Shown one piece after another: positions 43,073-51,596 of a stretch of 64,000 nt of DNA. A model generated the notes under the pieces. That model searched no databases. It was given only the letters and a program-made list of their open reading frames with translations, and was not told the DNA's origin. Every line of letters begins with the position of its first letter. Within the stretch, counting starts at the first letter, position 1. The stretch covers positions 1 to 64,000 of the forward strand of contig CAKSQK010000004.1 of assembly GCA_934486785.1 (NCBI GenBank), written 5' to 3'. The position numbers and the translations under genes are program-made. This stretch comes from an uncultured Niabella sp. Its GTDB lineage: Bacteria > Bacteroidota > Bacteroidia > Chitinophagales > Chitinophagaceae.

Positions 43073-44302
43073 ATGAGCACTTACCCATCTGTTTCTTTCG
43101 ACAATACCGAATTTGCCTTTGAATACAAAACTAACAATGACTTAAAAGATGCCAAAAAGCTGTTTAGTTTAATGCGGAGCGCGGCGTTGGTTAAGATCGG
43201 TACCAAAATAACTCCCTGGGCCATCAGGGCCGGCTTGCCTGTTACCGGCCTTATTAAAAAAACAATCTTTAAACAGTTTGCCGGTGGCGAAACATTGGAG
43301 CAAACGGTTTCCGTAGCCAGCCATTTGTCAAAATACAATGTGCAGGTAATACTGGATTATGCCGTGGAAGGCGGCGATGATACCGAGGCTGAATACGACC
43401 ATGCTGCCGATGAATTTATAAAGGTGATCCGCTATGCAGCCACGCAGCCCAATGTTCCTTTTATGAGCGTAAAAGTTACCGGCCTGTGCCGCGAAACGCT
43501 TTTGGAAAAGCTGGACGAGATGATTAAGAATTTAAAAGGCAGCCTGATAAAAAGGTATTTGAACGCGCTGGAACAATTGCCGGCGGCAGAAAGGGAAGAA
43601 TGGGAAAGGGTACGCCAGCGCCTCATACGCATTTGCGAAGCAGCCAAAGAAAATAATGTGGGCATGATGATTGACGCCGAGGAAAGCTGGATCACTGACC
43701 CGCTTGACGCACTGGTAACCCTGATGATGGACGCTTATAACAAAGAAAAGCCGGTTGTTTATAATACCGCACAAATGTACCGGCACGACAGGCTGCAATT
43801 TGTAAAAGACTGCCACGAAGCAGCCGTGGAAAGAGGGTTTATTTTTGCCGTGAAACTGGTGCGCGGCGCTTACATGGAAAAAGAAAGGAAGCGCGCCAAA
43901 GAATTAGAATACCGCTCACCCATTCAGCCTGACAAAGCTGCTACAGATGCAGATTATAATGCCGCGGTACAATTTTGCATTGAACGCCTTGATAAAATAG
44001 CGGTGAATGTTTCCACCCACAACGAAAAAAGCAATATGCACGCTTTACAACAGTTGCAGGCCAACAAGCTGCCGTTCAATCACCCGCATGTAAGCTTTAG
44101 CCAGCTTTACGGCATGAGCGATAATATAACCTTTAACCTGGCGCACGCGGGCTGCAATGTGAGCAAATACCTGCCCTTTGGCCCCGTGGAAGAAGTAATT
44201 CCTTACCTGATGCGCCGCGCCGAAGAAAACACTTCAGTTGGCGGTAATACCGGCAGGGAAATCAGCCTGATCAATAAAGAAGTGAAGAGAAGAAAACTGT
44301 AA
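43073..44302 (+). CDS. Proline dehydrogenase
   Basis: A 409-residue FAD enzyme that oxidises proline to pyrroline-5-carboxylate. The barrel motifs are VQVILDYAVEGG, VSVKVTGL (as MSVKVTGLC), MMIDAEESW, VYNTAQMYRHDRLQF, FAVKLVRGAYMEKER, VSTHNEKS and the C-terminal YLPFGPVEEVIPYLMRRAEENTS with NKEVKRRK. It is a stand-alone protein; the dehydrogenase partner for pyrroline-5-carboxylate is not fused and is not in the window. Confidence 0.93.
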   Translation: MSTYPSVSFDNTEFAFEYKTNNDLKDAKKLFSLMRSAALVKIGTKITPWAIRAGLPVTGLIKKTIFKQFAGGETLEQTVSVASHLSKYNVQVILDYAVEGGDDTEAEYDHAADEFIKVIRYAATQPNVPFMSVKVTGLCRETLLEKLDEMIKNLKGSLIKRYLNALEQLPAAEREEWERVRQRLIRICEAAKENNVGMMIDAEESWITDPLDALVTLMMDAYNKEKPVVYNTAQMYRHDRLQFVKDCHEAAVERGFIFAVKLVRGAYMEKERKRAKELEYRSPIQPDKAATDADYNAAVQFCIERLDKIAVNVSTHNEKSNMHALQQLQANKLPFNHPHVSFSQLYGMSDNITFNLAHAGCNVSKYLPFGPVEEVIPYLMRRAEENTSVGGNTGREISLINKEVKRRKL

Positions 44303-44376
44303 AGAAGTATTCCAGTCTCGTCAGGCAAGTATTATATTGCAGCGCTTTTAAAATATTTTAAAAAATCCTTTTTAGT

Positions 44377-46533
44377 ATGAACAAGTTTTCACCTTATAAA
44401 AAACTGCTCACCATTTTATTTATTTTTTCATTCAGTATAAAAACTATGAGCCAGCAAAACATACAGTGGCCTGATGTGCAGCCGCCCGTGGCAACCAAAA
44501 AAGAGCGTGTCAGGAATATTCATGATGATAAAGTGATTGACAACTATTACTGGATGTATGATTACTTTGGCAAAGGGCCAGACAGCACCACCGTGATCAA
44601 TTACCTGAAAGCCGAAAACACTTACCTGTCAAAAATGATGGCAGGAACCGAAGCGTTTCAGGATGGGCTTTTTAAAGAAATGCGCGCCCGCATTAAAGAA
44701 AAAGATGAAAGCGTACCTGTGTTCAGAAACGGCTATTATTACTATACCCGCACAGAGGAAGGCAAACAATATTTTAAATACTGCCGCAAAAAAGGCAGCC
44801 TGCAAGCGCCGGAAGAAGTGTTGCTTGACGTGGATCAAATGGCAGAAGGCCACGCTTATTACTCTGCCGTTGGCTTCAACATAAGCCCGGATAATACCAA
44901 AATGATCTTTGGTGAAGACGTGGTTTCCCGCAGGCAGTACAATCTTTTTTTAAAAGACCTTACAACCGGTAAAATAACCGGCCTGGGAATTACAAACACC
45001 ACAGGAGGCTCGGTTTGGGCCGCGGATAACAAAACGATTTTTTATACTTCAAAAAACCCGGCTACGCTTTTGTCTGAAAAAATTATGCGCCATACCGTAG
45101 GCACACCTGCAGCAAAAGACGTAGTGGTGTATGAGGAAAAAGATAAGTCCAACTATATAGGCGTTTATAAATCAAAAAATCAAAAATGGATCATCATCAG
45201 CTCGGGAGCCACCACTTCTTCAGAAAATTTTTTATTGCCTGCCGATAAGCCCACGGGCCGGTTTGTATCGTTTCAGCCCAGAATGAAAGATGTATTGTAT
45301 GAAATAACGCCGCTTGAAGATAAATTTCTTATCACTACTAATAAAGATGCGCTGAATTTTAAAATCATGGAAACGCCGTTAAACAAAACCGGTGTTGAAA
45401 ACTGGAAGGATGTTATTCCCCACCGGGCAGATGTGCTGATGGAAGGTGTTGATGAGTTTAAGAATTTTCTTGTGTTTTCTGAAAGGCAGAACGGTTTATC
45501 GCAACTGGTACTGTTAAACCGCAAAACTGGTAAAAAGGAATTTTTAAAATTTGATGAGCCTGCTTATGCTTTATCAGCATCAGGTAATCCTGAATACAAT
45601 ACTGATAATTTCAGGTTTGGTTACACATCGCTCATTACACCGTCATCGCAATACGAACAGAATCTTGCAACCGGTAAAAGAACCCTGCTAAAGCAGCAGG
45701 AAGTGCTGGGCGGTTACGATAAAACCCAATACGCTACGGAAAGGCTTTTTGCCACGGCAACCGATGGTACAAAAATTCCTGTATCTATCGTTTATAAAAA
45801 AGGTTTTAAAAAAGATGGTACGGCGCCGCTGCTGCAATATGCCTATGGCAGTTATGGAATTAGTATGGAAGCCGCTTTCAACAGCAACCGCCTTTCCCTG
45901 CTTGACCGTGGATTTGCATACGCCATTGCGCACATCAGGGGCGGGCAGGAAATGGGCCGCCAGTGGTACGAAGATGGCAAATTGATGAAAAAGAAAAATA
46001 CGTTTACGGATTTTATTGATGTTTCTAAATTTTTAATTGAACAGAAATATACCTCGCCCCAACATTTATATGCCCAGGGTGGCAGCGCAGGCGGCCTGCT
46101 GATGGGCGCCGTGGCCAATATGGCACCGCAGTTATACAACGGTATGATTGCACAGGTGCCTTTTGTAGATGTGGTAAACACCATGCTTGATGAAAGCATT
46201 CCGCTTACAACAAACGAGTATGACGAATGGGGCAATCCTAATAACAAAGAAGCTTATTTGTACATGAAAAGCTACTCGCCCTACGAGAACATTGAGAAGA
46301 AACACTATCCCAATATTTTAGTGATCACAGGGCTGCATGACAGCCAGGTACAATATTTTGAACCGGCAAAATGGGTAGCCAAACTGCGGGATACAAAAAC
46401 CGGCGATCATGTGATCTTATTAAAAACAGATATGGATTATGGCCATGGTGGCGCCAGCGGCCGCTTTGATTATTTAAAAGACCTGGCACTTATTTACGCA
46501 TTTCTGTTTAAACTGGAAGGCATTACAAAATAA
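44377..46533 (+). CDS. Exported prolyl oligopeptidase-family (S9A, oligopeptidase B-like) peptidase
   Basis: A 718-residue serine peptidase. A signal segment ends near SQQN (about 25). The beta-propeller covers about 35-440 (DNYYWMYDYF at its front) and the hydrolase domain about 450-715. The triad is Ser570 (GGSAGGLLMG), Asp655 (GLHDSQVQYFEPAKW) and His690 (YGHGGASGRF). IAHIRGGQEMGRQWYEDGKL is typical for oligopeptidase B/PtrB. It would cut short peptides outside the cytoplasm. Upstream proline dehydrogenase could use the proline released, but they are 75 bp apart and coupling is not shown. Confidence 0.92.
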   Translation: MNKFSPYKKLLTILFIFSFSIKTMSQQNIQWPDVQPPVATKKERVRNIHDDKVIDNYYWMYDYFGKGPDSTTVINYLKAENTYLSKMMAGTEAFQDGLFKEMRARIKEKDESVPVFRNGYYYYTRTEEGKQYFKYCRKKGSLQAPEEVLLDVDQMAEGHAYYSAVGFNISPDNTKMIFGEDVVSRRQYNLFLKDLTTGKITGLGITNTTGGSVWAADNKTIFYTSKNPATLLSEKIMRHTVGTPAAKDVVVYEEKDKSNYIGVYKSKNQKWIIISSGATTSSENFLLPADKPTGRFVSFQPRMKDVLYEITPLEDKFLITTNKDALNFKIMETPLNKTGVENWKDVIPHRADVLMEGVDEFKNFLVFSERQNGLSQLVLLNRKTGKKEFLKFDEPAYALSASGNPEYNTDNFRFGYTSLITPSSQYEQNLATGKRTLLKQQEVLGGYDKTQYATERLFATATDGTKIPVSIVYKKGFKKDGTAPLLQYAYGSYGISMEAAFNSNRLSLLDRGFAYAIAHIRGGQEMGRQWYEDGKLMKKKNTFTDFIDVSKFLIEQKYTSPQHLYAQGGSAGGLLMGAVANMAPQLYNGMIAQVPFVDVVNTMLDESIPLTTNEYDEWGNPNNKEAYLYMKSYSPYENIEKKHYPNILVITGLHDSQVQYFEPAKWVAKLRDTKTGDHVILLKTDMDYGHGGASGRFDYLKDLALIYAFLFKLEGITK

Positions 46534-46790
46534 TTGCAAACATAAAATACCTGGTTTTCAAAACTATTTTGAAACCGCTGTGTTAATGAAAATGAAATAT
46601 TGCAATATGCACTGCAATTAGCAAAAAAAATTGTATATTCACCCTGCATTGAAAACTTGTTAACCATACTGTATTTAAAGCTCAATGCAGCGGTTTTTTA
46701 CTACTTAGAAGATTATTGTACTTACCAGGCAGATAACTGTTTAAGGGATTTTAAAAAGGTATTATTAAAACTCTTTAAACAAGAAAAACT

Positions 46791-47015
46791 ATGCGTATTA
46801 CCAGTACCAACCCGCGTGCAAGAGGTCACCACACCCAGGACGGTTTAGTGGTAAAGATGAATATCAGTTTTACAGGGAATGCCATCAGCTATTTATCCTC
46901 AGCAACTGATAAAGGAATTGATCTGAAAGATTGGATATGGCATGAACAGGTAATAAACGGAGAACGGTATTATATTATTACCGATAAAATTGTTAGCAGC
47001 CCTGTAGAAGAATAA
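46791..47015 (+). CDS. Small protein of unknown function
   Basis: A 74-residue protein: MRITSTNPRARGHH, then a folded-looking part (NISFTGNAISYLSSATDKGI, WHEQVINGERYYIITDKIV). I recognise no family. An A-rich stretch (AAGAAAAACT) precedes the ATG, as is common for ribosome entry in this phylum, and a strong terminator follows. The 257 bp between the S9 peptidase and this gene hold no other gene I can support. Confidence 0.6.
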   Translation: MRITSTNPRARGHHTQDGLVVKMNISFTGNAISYLSSATDKGIDLKDWIWHEQVINGERYYIITDKIVSSPVEE

Positions 47016-47036
47016 CAAACTACAACCTCTTGCTTC

Positions 47037-47073
47037 AATGGTTACCTTCTTACAGATGGTAACCATTTTTTTA
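47037..47073. terminator. Strong bidirectional terminator
   Basis: AATGGTTACC (47037-47046) pairs with GGTAACCATT (47058-47067), followed by TTTTT. It separates the small gene from the convergent lipoprotein gene. Confidence 0.85.
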
Positions 47074-47093
47074 TGAATTTAATTTTCTTCGGC

Positions 47094-48032
47094 CTATGGT
47101 ACTTTTCTTTTGGCATAATTGCCATTAAAAGAGCACTCCAGCATTCCCAGCCGCGATCCGCAGCCTTCTACCTCCTCAATTTTTACGCCCGCTTCGCTAA
47201 ACACGAACCGTAAAATACAGGGGTCTCCGCCCTGCCTGTATTCAGCAGTTGTGGCAGAAATAAATGTGATCTCGCCTTTTAATTCGCCCTCGCAGCCGTC
47301 TTCATTTTCCAGGTGCATAAACATGTGCATACGGCCTTCGCGCTGCCCGTCTCTGAAAGAAATAAGATTTCTTTTTGAGCCGTAATCGCCCGTAAATTTT
47401 TGTGTTTGCGGCAGCGTATCAATAGGATTCAGCAGCTCGCCGGTAGCTTCTCCCAAAGAATCTGTCATAATAAGCATGAACTGCCTGGAAGCTATGTTTA
47501 ATATATACACATCATGGCCCTGCACCACAATATCGCCCGGCAATGTTTTATGAATGGTTTTACTGATGTTGAATTTAGGATCAATACCAATATTGACGCT
47601 TGCGGGAGATTTTTGATCGTAACGAATAAGTGGCAATTGCGCCATGTATTTTCTTTCTTTATCAAACGCAGAAATCAGTAATACCTTTTTGCTTTCTGAA
47701 ATGGCTTTGGTTAAAAGATAGGTTTCTTCTTCCCCATTGGCAAATTTGCCCAGCGCGTAATACCTGAACTTTTGTTTTCCAAAAAACGACTGAATGGAGC
47801 TATCAGGAACGAAACTGTGATAGATCGTATTGCCGATCAGCAGGGAGTCATCTTCCTTGTTAGGAAATGCTGTATCGCTATACTGGAAGGGCAGTTTTAT
47901 TTCGGGATAAAATTCAATAAAGTCTTCAATGGGCACTTCGCCGTCGTCGGTCATACTTTTTTTCTTTTTACCGCCGCAGGCAGAAAATATTAAGCCGCAA
48001 ACAACAATAATAGCCACAAGCCTGTAAATCAT
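47094..48032 (-). CDS. Lipoprotein of unknown function
   Basis: A 312-residue protein with lipobox FSAC (about 19) followed by GGKKKKSMTDD, then a soluble part with many beta strands. Four cysteines in the last 70 residues (CEGELKG, DPCILRF, GCGSRLGMLEC) could form two disulfides. I know no family for it. ATG 48032 is chosen because the signal peptide starts there; the in-frame ATG at 48095 adds an unlikely leader. Confidence 0.7.
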   Translation of the reverse strand: MIYRLVAIIVVCGLIFSACGGKKKKSMTDDGEVPIEDFIEFYPEIKLPFQYSDTAFPNKEDDSLLIGNTIYHSFVPDSSIQSFFGKQKFRYYALGKFANGEEETYLLTKAISESKKVLLISAFDKERKYMAQLPLIRYDQKSPASVNIGIDPKFNISKTIHKTLPGDIVVQGHDVYILNIASRQFMLIMTDSLGEATGELLNPIDTLPQTQKFTGDYGSKRNLISFRDGQREGRMHMFMHLENEDGCEGELKGEITFISATTAEYRQGGDPCILRFVFSEAGVKIEEVEGCGSRLGMLECSFNGNYAKRKVP

Positions 48033-48181
48033 AAGTAGATAATTACGCTTACAAAGTAAGTGAAATGTTTCTCTTTTGCATAATATATTTATCATGCCAT
48101 AAGCGTTTCACCAATTCAGCAGCAGCTTTTAAGGTTATCTTGATAAGGTATGAAACAAGTGAAAAAAATACGAATAAAAAA

Positions 48182-48212
48182 TTTGTTTGTAAAGTCTATA
48201 TCCCTATTTTTG
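48182..48212 (+). promoter_or_regulatory. tRNA-Val promoter
   Basis: TTTG (48182-48185), a 19-base spacer and TATTTTTG (48205-48212), an exact TAnnTTTG, 15 bp before the mature tRNA. Confidence 0.6.
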
Positions 48213-48227
48213 CACTCCGTTTTTGAA

Positions 48228-48302
48228 GGGAGTTTAGCTCAGCTGGTTCAGAGCATCTGCCTTACAAGCAGAGGGTCGATGGTTCGAATCCGTCAACTCC
48301 CA
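48228..48302 (+). tRNA. tRNA-Val (anticodon TAC)
   Basis: A 75-base cloverleaf. The acceptor stem is GGGAGTT (48228-48234) with AACTCCC (48295-48301) and discriminator A. The D-arm is AGCTCAGCTGGTTCAGAGC, the anticodon arm TCTGC-CTTACAA-GCAGA with anticodon TAC, and the T-arm contains GGTTCGAATCC. CCA is not encoded (CAA follows), so it must be added after transcription. Confidence 0.95.
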
Positions 48303-48310
48303 CAAACAGA

Positions 48311-48336
48311 AAGCAGTTACAATGTAGCTGCTTTTT
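48311..48336 (+). terminator. Terminator of tRNA-Val
   Basis: AAGCAG (48311-48316) pairs with CTGCTT (48328-48333), with TAC/GTA inside it; T-rich sequence follows. Confidence 0.65.
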
Positions 48337-48503
48337 ATTTTCCTATGGGTGAAAACAAACCATAAAGCTGCAACTATAAACGGGTGTGTGCCAGGCCGTA
48401 AAATTAAGAAACAGGTTATCACCTTTATTCTTTGCAAGAGAATCAATTTTATGCTTGCAGCTCAGCCTTATGAAATTTGCTATAGAATTACACGATCTTC
48501 AGC

Positions 48504-49793
48504 CTACAGTTTCCATTCTACAATATTGTTTTCCCAGTCTGCACGGTGTGGTGCACTGATACGAATGTAATTATCAGTATAACCTTCCATCATGCCATTT
48601 TTATTTTGATGCTCAAACAGTACTTTGCGTGTTTGGCCGGCATGCTGCGCTTCAAAATATTGCATCTTCATATATGAAAGGTTGCGAAGGGCCTTGTTCC
48701 GCTCGTGGCGCACATGCATGGGTACTACGGGACTGATGGTAAGCGCATGTGTATTGTCGCGCTCGGAGTAAGTGAACACATGGAAATAAGAAACGTTTAA
48801 TGCGTGCAGAAAATTGTAGGTTTCTTTAAAATCATCATCAGTCTCGCCAGGGAAACCTACGATCACATCAACACCAATAGCACAGTGCGGCATAAGCGTT
48901 TTAATCACGCCCACCCTTTCTGCATACAGCTCCCGCTTATAACGACGGCGCATGGCAGCCAGAGTTTTATTGCTGCCGCTTTGCAGCGGAATGTGAAAAT
49001 GCGGCATGAACTTTTTACTGTTGGCAACAAATTCTATGATCTCATTGGTAAGCAAATTCGGTTCAATGGATGAAATGCGGTAACGCTCAATATCCTCCAC
49101 TTCATCCAGCTTTTTTATCAGCTCATAAAGATTTTCCTGCCGGCTTGTAACGGATACAGGTGCATCGCCATCGGGGCCTTTGCCAAAATCGCCCAGGTTG
49201 ATGCCGGTAAGCACAATTTCCTTTACGCCGCCGGCAGCCAGCTTTTCAGCGCTTTTAATAACGTTGGCAATACTGTCGCTGCGGCTTTTGCCACGCGCCA
49301 TGGGTATGGTGCAGAAGCTGCAATTATAATCGCAACCATCCTGCACTTTCAAAAAAGTGCGCGTGCGGTCGTTTACAGAAAAAGAAGTATGAAAACCTGT
49401 TACATCTTCTATATCACAACTGCAAATCCTGGTCGAATCTCCTTTGGATATTTCTTTGATATGTTTGGCAATATTAAACTTCTCTGCAGCGCCCAGCACC
49501 AGGTCTACACCAGGTATGGAAGCTATTTCCTGGGGCTTCAACTGTGCGTAGCATCCTGTAATAACCACCAGCCCCGCCGGCGCTTTGCGCTGAATGCGGC
49601 GAACCAGTTGGCGGCATTCTTTATCAGCAGCTTCGGTAACCGAGCAGGTATTGATCACATACACATCGGCCACTTCATCAAAATTCTTTTTTGCATAGCC
49701 TTCCTGCTCCATCAACCTTGATATAGCCGAGGTTTCGGAATAATTGAGCTTGCAGCCCAGGGTGTGAAATGCTACTGTTTTGCCGTGTTGCAT
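48504..49793 (-). CDS. mtaB: tRNA (t6A37) methylthiotransferase MtaB
   Basis: A 429-residue radical-SAM enzyme that thiomethylates t6A at position 37 of some tRNAs. The N-terminal MTTase domain begins FHTLGCKLNYSETSAI with its first cluster cysteines (C14, NTCSV, GCYAQ). The radical-SAM motif is CDYNCSFCTIPMARG, and a TRAM-like domain closes it (VLFEHQNKNGMMEGYTDNYI). HTLGCKLNYSE is characteristic of MtaB, in contrast to MiaB encoded at 56.4 kb. Its start region overlaps the clpS leader on the other strand. Confidence 0.92.
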   Translation of the reverse strand: MQHGKTVAFHTLGCKLNYSETSAISRLMEQEGYAKKNFDEVADVYVINTCSVTEAADKECRQLVRRIQRKAPAGLVVITGCYAQLKPQEIASIPGVDLVLGAAEKFNIAKHIKEISKGDSTRICSCDIEDVTGFHTSFSVNDRTRTFLKVQDGCDYNCSFCTIPMARGKSRSDSIANVIKSAEKLAAGGVKEIVLTGINLGDFGKGPDGDAPVSVTSRQENLYELIKKLDEVEDIERYRISSIEPNLLTNEIIEFVANSKKFMPHFHIPLQSGSNKTLAAMRRRYKRELYAERVGVIKTLMPHCAIGVDVIVGFPGETDDDFKETYNFLHALNVSYFHVFTYSERDNTHALTISPVVPMHVRHERNKALRNLSYMKMQYFEAQHAGQTRKVLFEHQNKNGMMEGYTDNYIRISAPHRADWENNIVEWKL

Positions 49794-49829
49794 AAATGCC
49801 CAAAGGTACGCCGATTTTTTAAAAAATTC

Positions 49830-49837
49830 TATCTTTG
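49830..49837 (+). promoter_or_regulatory. -7 box just before clpS
   Basis: TATCTTTG is an exact TAnnTTTG, only 4 bases before ATG 49842. Transcription would begin at about that codon, so either the mRNA is leaderless or the real start is the second ATG, at 49851. Confidence 0.4.
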
Positions 49838-49841
49838 CCGC

Positions 49842-50144
49842 ATGACAGAAATGAACACGAACCCTTTTACGCAGTCAGAGGAAGAAGCGGATGTGCTTAC
49901 AGCTACCACATCGCTCTGCCAGTTGATTGTGTGGAACGATGAAGTGAATACATTTGACTGGGTGATTGAAACGCTTATTGATGTATGCGGGCATACTTAT
50001 GAGCAGGCGGAACAATGCTCTTATATCATACATTACAAAGGCAAATACGCCGTAAAAGAAGGCGTATATGAAGACCTGAAACCCATGTGTGAAGCCATTC
50101 TTGACCGCGGCATTAATGCAACGGTTGAAGAAGTGGTATCCTGA
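49842..50144 (+). CDS. clpS: ClpS N-degron adaptor
   Basis: A 100-residue adaptor that delivers proteins with destabilising N-termini to the ClpAP-type protease. The conserved core is present: LIVWNDEVNTFDWVIETLID (the N-D/E-x-x-x-T motif), CGHTYEQAEQCSYIIHYKGK, YAVKEG. The N-terminal tail is acidic and flexible. The neighbouring aat gene, 33 bp downstream on the same strand, makes the N-degrons ClpS reads. ATG 49842 or 49851 could start it. Confidence 0.9.
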   Translation: MTEMNTNPFTQSEEEADVLTATTSLCQLIVWNDEVNTFDWVIETLIDVCGHTYEQAEQCSYIIHYKGKYAVKEGVYEDLKPMCEAILDRGINATVEEVVS

Positions 50145-50177
50145 TACTTCCCATAAAAAAAAACCACTGGTACCCTG

Positions 50178-50822
50178 ATGGCAATTTTTGCCCTGAGCGA
50201 TGAACTACTGTTTCCACCCGTACACTTAGCAGAGCCCAATGGCTTATTGGCTATTGGCGGAGACCTTTCACCCGAAAGGCTGTTGCTGGCTTACCGCTCC
50301 GGAATTTTTCCCTGGTATGATGAACCGCCCGTTTTATGGTGGAGCCCTGACCCGCGTTTTGTTCTGTTTCCTGATGAATTAAGGATCAGCAGATCTGTAA
50401 AGCCGCTGCTGAACCGCGAAGCGTTTGAATTTACTACCAATAAGGCTTTTATACAAGTGATGGAACATTGCAAAACCGTGCCACGCGCAGGCCAGGATGG
50501 CACCTGGATCAATGATGAGGTGATAGCCGCTTACACAAGGCTGCACGAAATGGGTTACGCGCACAGCGCTGAAGTTTGGCAAAACGGTAAACTCGCCGGC
50601 GGCCTTTACGGGATTAAAATAGGAAATATATTTTTCGGGGAAAGCATGTTTAGCCTCGTAAGCAATGCATCGCGCTATGCCTTTATAAAGTATGTGCAGC
50701 AATTACAACAGGAAGGTGTTACTCTCATTGATTGCCAGATACATTCTGATTACCTGGAAAGCTTAGGCGCGCGAATGATAAAGGGAAAAGAATTCCAGGA
50801 AAGGCTGAGGGAGGGTATTTGA
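50178..50822 (+). CDS. aat: Leucyl/phenylalanyl-tRNA--protein transferase
   Basis: A 214-residue enzyme that adds Leu or Phe to N-terminal Lys or Arg and so creates N-degrons. Signature blocks are FPPVHLAEPNGLLAIGGDLS, PERLLLAYRSGIFPWY, PVLWWSPDPR, TWINDEVIAAYTRLHEMGYA, HSAEVWQNGKLAGGLYGIKI, FFGESMFS and IDCQIHSDYLESLGA. All are intact. It follows clpS, giving both halves of one pathway. Confidence 0.94.
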   Translation: MAIFALSDELLFPPVHLAEPNGLLAIGGDLSPERLLLAYRSGIFPWYDEPPVLWWSPDPRFVLFPDELRISRSVKPLLNREAFEFTTNKAFIQVMEHCKTVPRAGQDGTWINDEVIAAYTRLHEMGYAHSAEVWQNGKLAGGLYGIKIGNIFFGESMFSLVSNASRYAFIKYVQQLQQEGVTLIDCQIHSDYLESLGARMIKGKEFQERLREGI

Positions 50823-51196
50823 AAATGTGAAAATATGCCAGTGAGGAAATGTGGGAATGTTACCGGTAGGAATATGAGTCTCCCGATGGACTGCCGCAAC
50901 TTTCATTTTGCTGGATAATGTAAAGCGGTAAACGCGTTTCCCTTTAATTTGTAAACTTTTTGCGTGTAAACTTTTAAAAATTTACAAGAAAAATATTTAC
51001 AAAATGCGAAAATTTTGTGTTGTAAACTTTTTTTTATTTACAAAACATTTTTTTACAAATTTTTTGAGGAACCAGCTCTGCCCCAGCTGGACAAATTGCA
51101 GGTTACTGTTTTCATTCGGAAATTTTTTATTTCCGCTTGCAGCGGTTGTTTTAGCCAAATGGAACTTCGCATTGCCTGACTCTAAAAGGCTTCAAG
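50823..51196. other. Gene-free A/T-rich region with clustered TGTAAA sites
   Basis: Between aat and the RHS remnants there is no supported gene. At 50950-51057 the hexamer TGTAAA occurs three times (50950, 50965, 51021) and its complement TTTACA four times (50981, 50996, 51037, 51052), so almost any two can pair. The rest, up to the RHS piece, shows nothing I recognise. Confidence 0.55.
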
Positions 51197-51312
51197 CTAC
51201 GTTTCAAAGAGCATTCCGCCCAGGTAAGTGGTAACTTTCTGTGGCTGGCCTGTTTCATTGACCGTATTGCTTAGTTTGTTGCCAACGGCATCATAACTGT
51301 AACTTATGGTTC
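51197..51312 (-). pseudogene. Remnant of an RHS/YD-repeat core
   Basis: On the minus strand the frame reads KGTISYSYDAVGNKLSNTV, then NETGQPQKVTTYLGGMLFET and a stop. YDAVGNKL-x(n)-T-x(n)-TTY-x-GG is the YD-repeat core just before the conserved RHS core end. About 35 residues remain. It begins inside the last codons of the membrane protein gene upstream, so the two were joined by a rearrangement. Confidence 0.65.
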
Positions 51313-51596
51313 CTTTTCTCAATTTTTATATAATTTTTATTGTGAAAGACTATATAGCTATTGATTCCTATAATAGCTAAACCAATAACTAATAAATATA
51401 TTCTGGGGAGATCTACGATTATAATTACTCTGGTTATTACCATTAAAATCATTAAAATGGTAACAAAATTTAAAATTGATAAGATCGACATTATTAATAC
51501 AGCGTTATATCTATGGATTGACTCCTCTCCTAAATAGATACTTAATCTGTAAAATCGATAATATACGTTTTCTATAAAACTCAACATAATAATCAT
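51291..51596 (-). CDS. Small membrane protein, putative immunity protein
   Basis: 101 residues with two or three hydrophobic helices (about 30-58 and 62-87) and a basic C-terminus. ATG 51596 overlaps the stop of the RHS tip by one base (TAATG), as immunity genes usually follow polymorphic-toxin tips. No family recognised. Its last codons run into the RHS core remnant, so the natural C-terminus may be lost. The immunity role is inference from position. Confidence 0.45.
   Translation of the reverse strand: MIIMLSFIENVYYRFYRLSIYLGEESIHRYNAVLIMSILSILNFVTILMILMVITRVIIIVDLPRIYLLVIGLAIIGINSYIVFHNKNYIKIEKRNHKLQL

Noticed and set aside
46600..46848. Plus-strand open frame overlapping the start of the small gene at 46791
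   Set aside because: Cys- and Lys-rich without pattern, in another frame than the better small gene it overlaps, and without a start signal.
48150..48365. Plus-strand open frame of 71 codons
   Set aside because: It runs through the tRNA-Val gene and its promoter; the tRNA explains the sequence.
50950..51057. Possible replication origin (DnaA boxes)
   Set aside because: The repeated unit TGTAAA does not fit the DnaA box TTATCCACA, and neither dnaA, gyrB nor rpmH lies nearby.
51004..51234. Plus-strand open frame of 76 codons
   Set aside because: Its beginning is a translation of the poly-T/TTTACA array (FFLFTKHFFTNF) and its end runs antisense to the RHS remnant.
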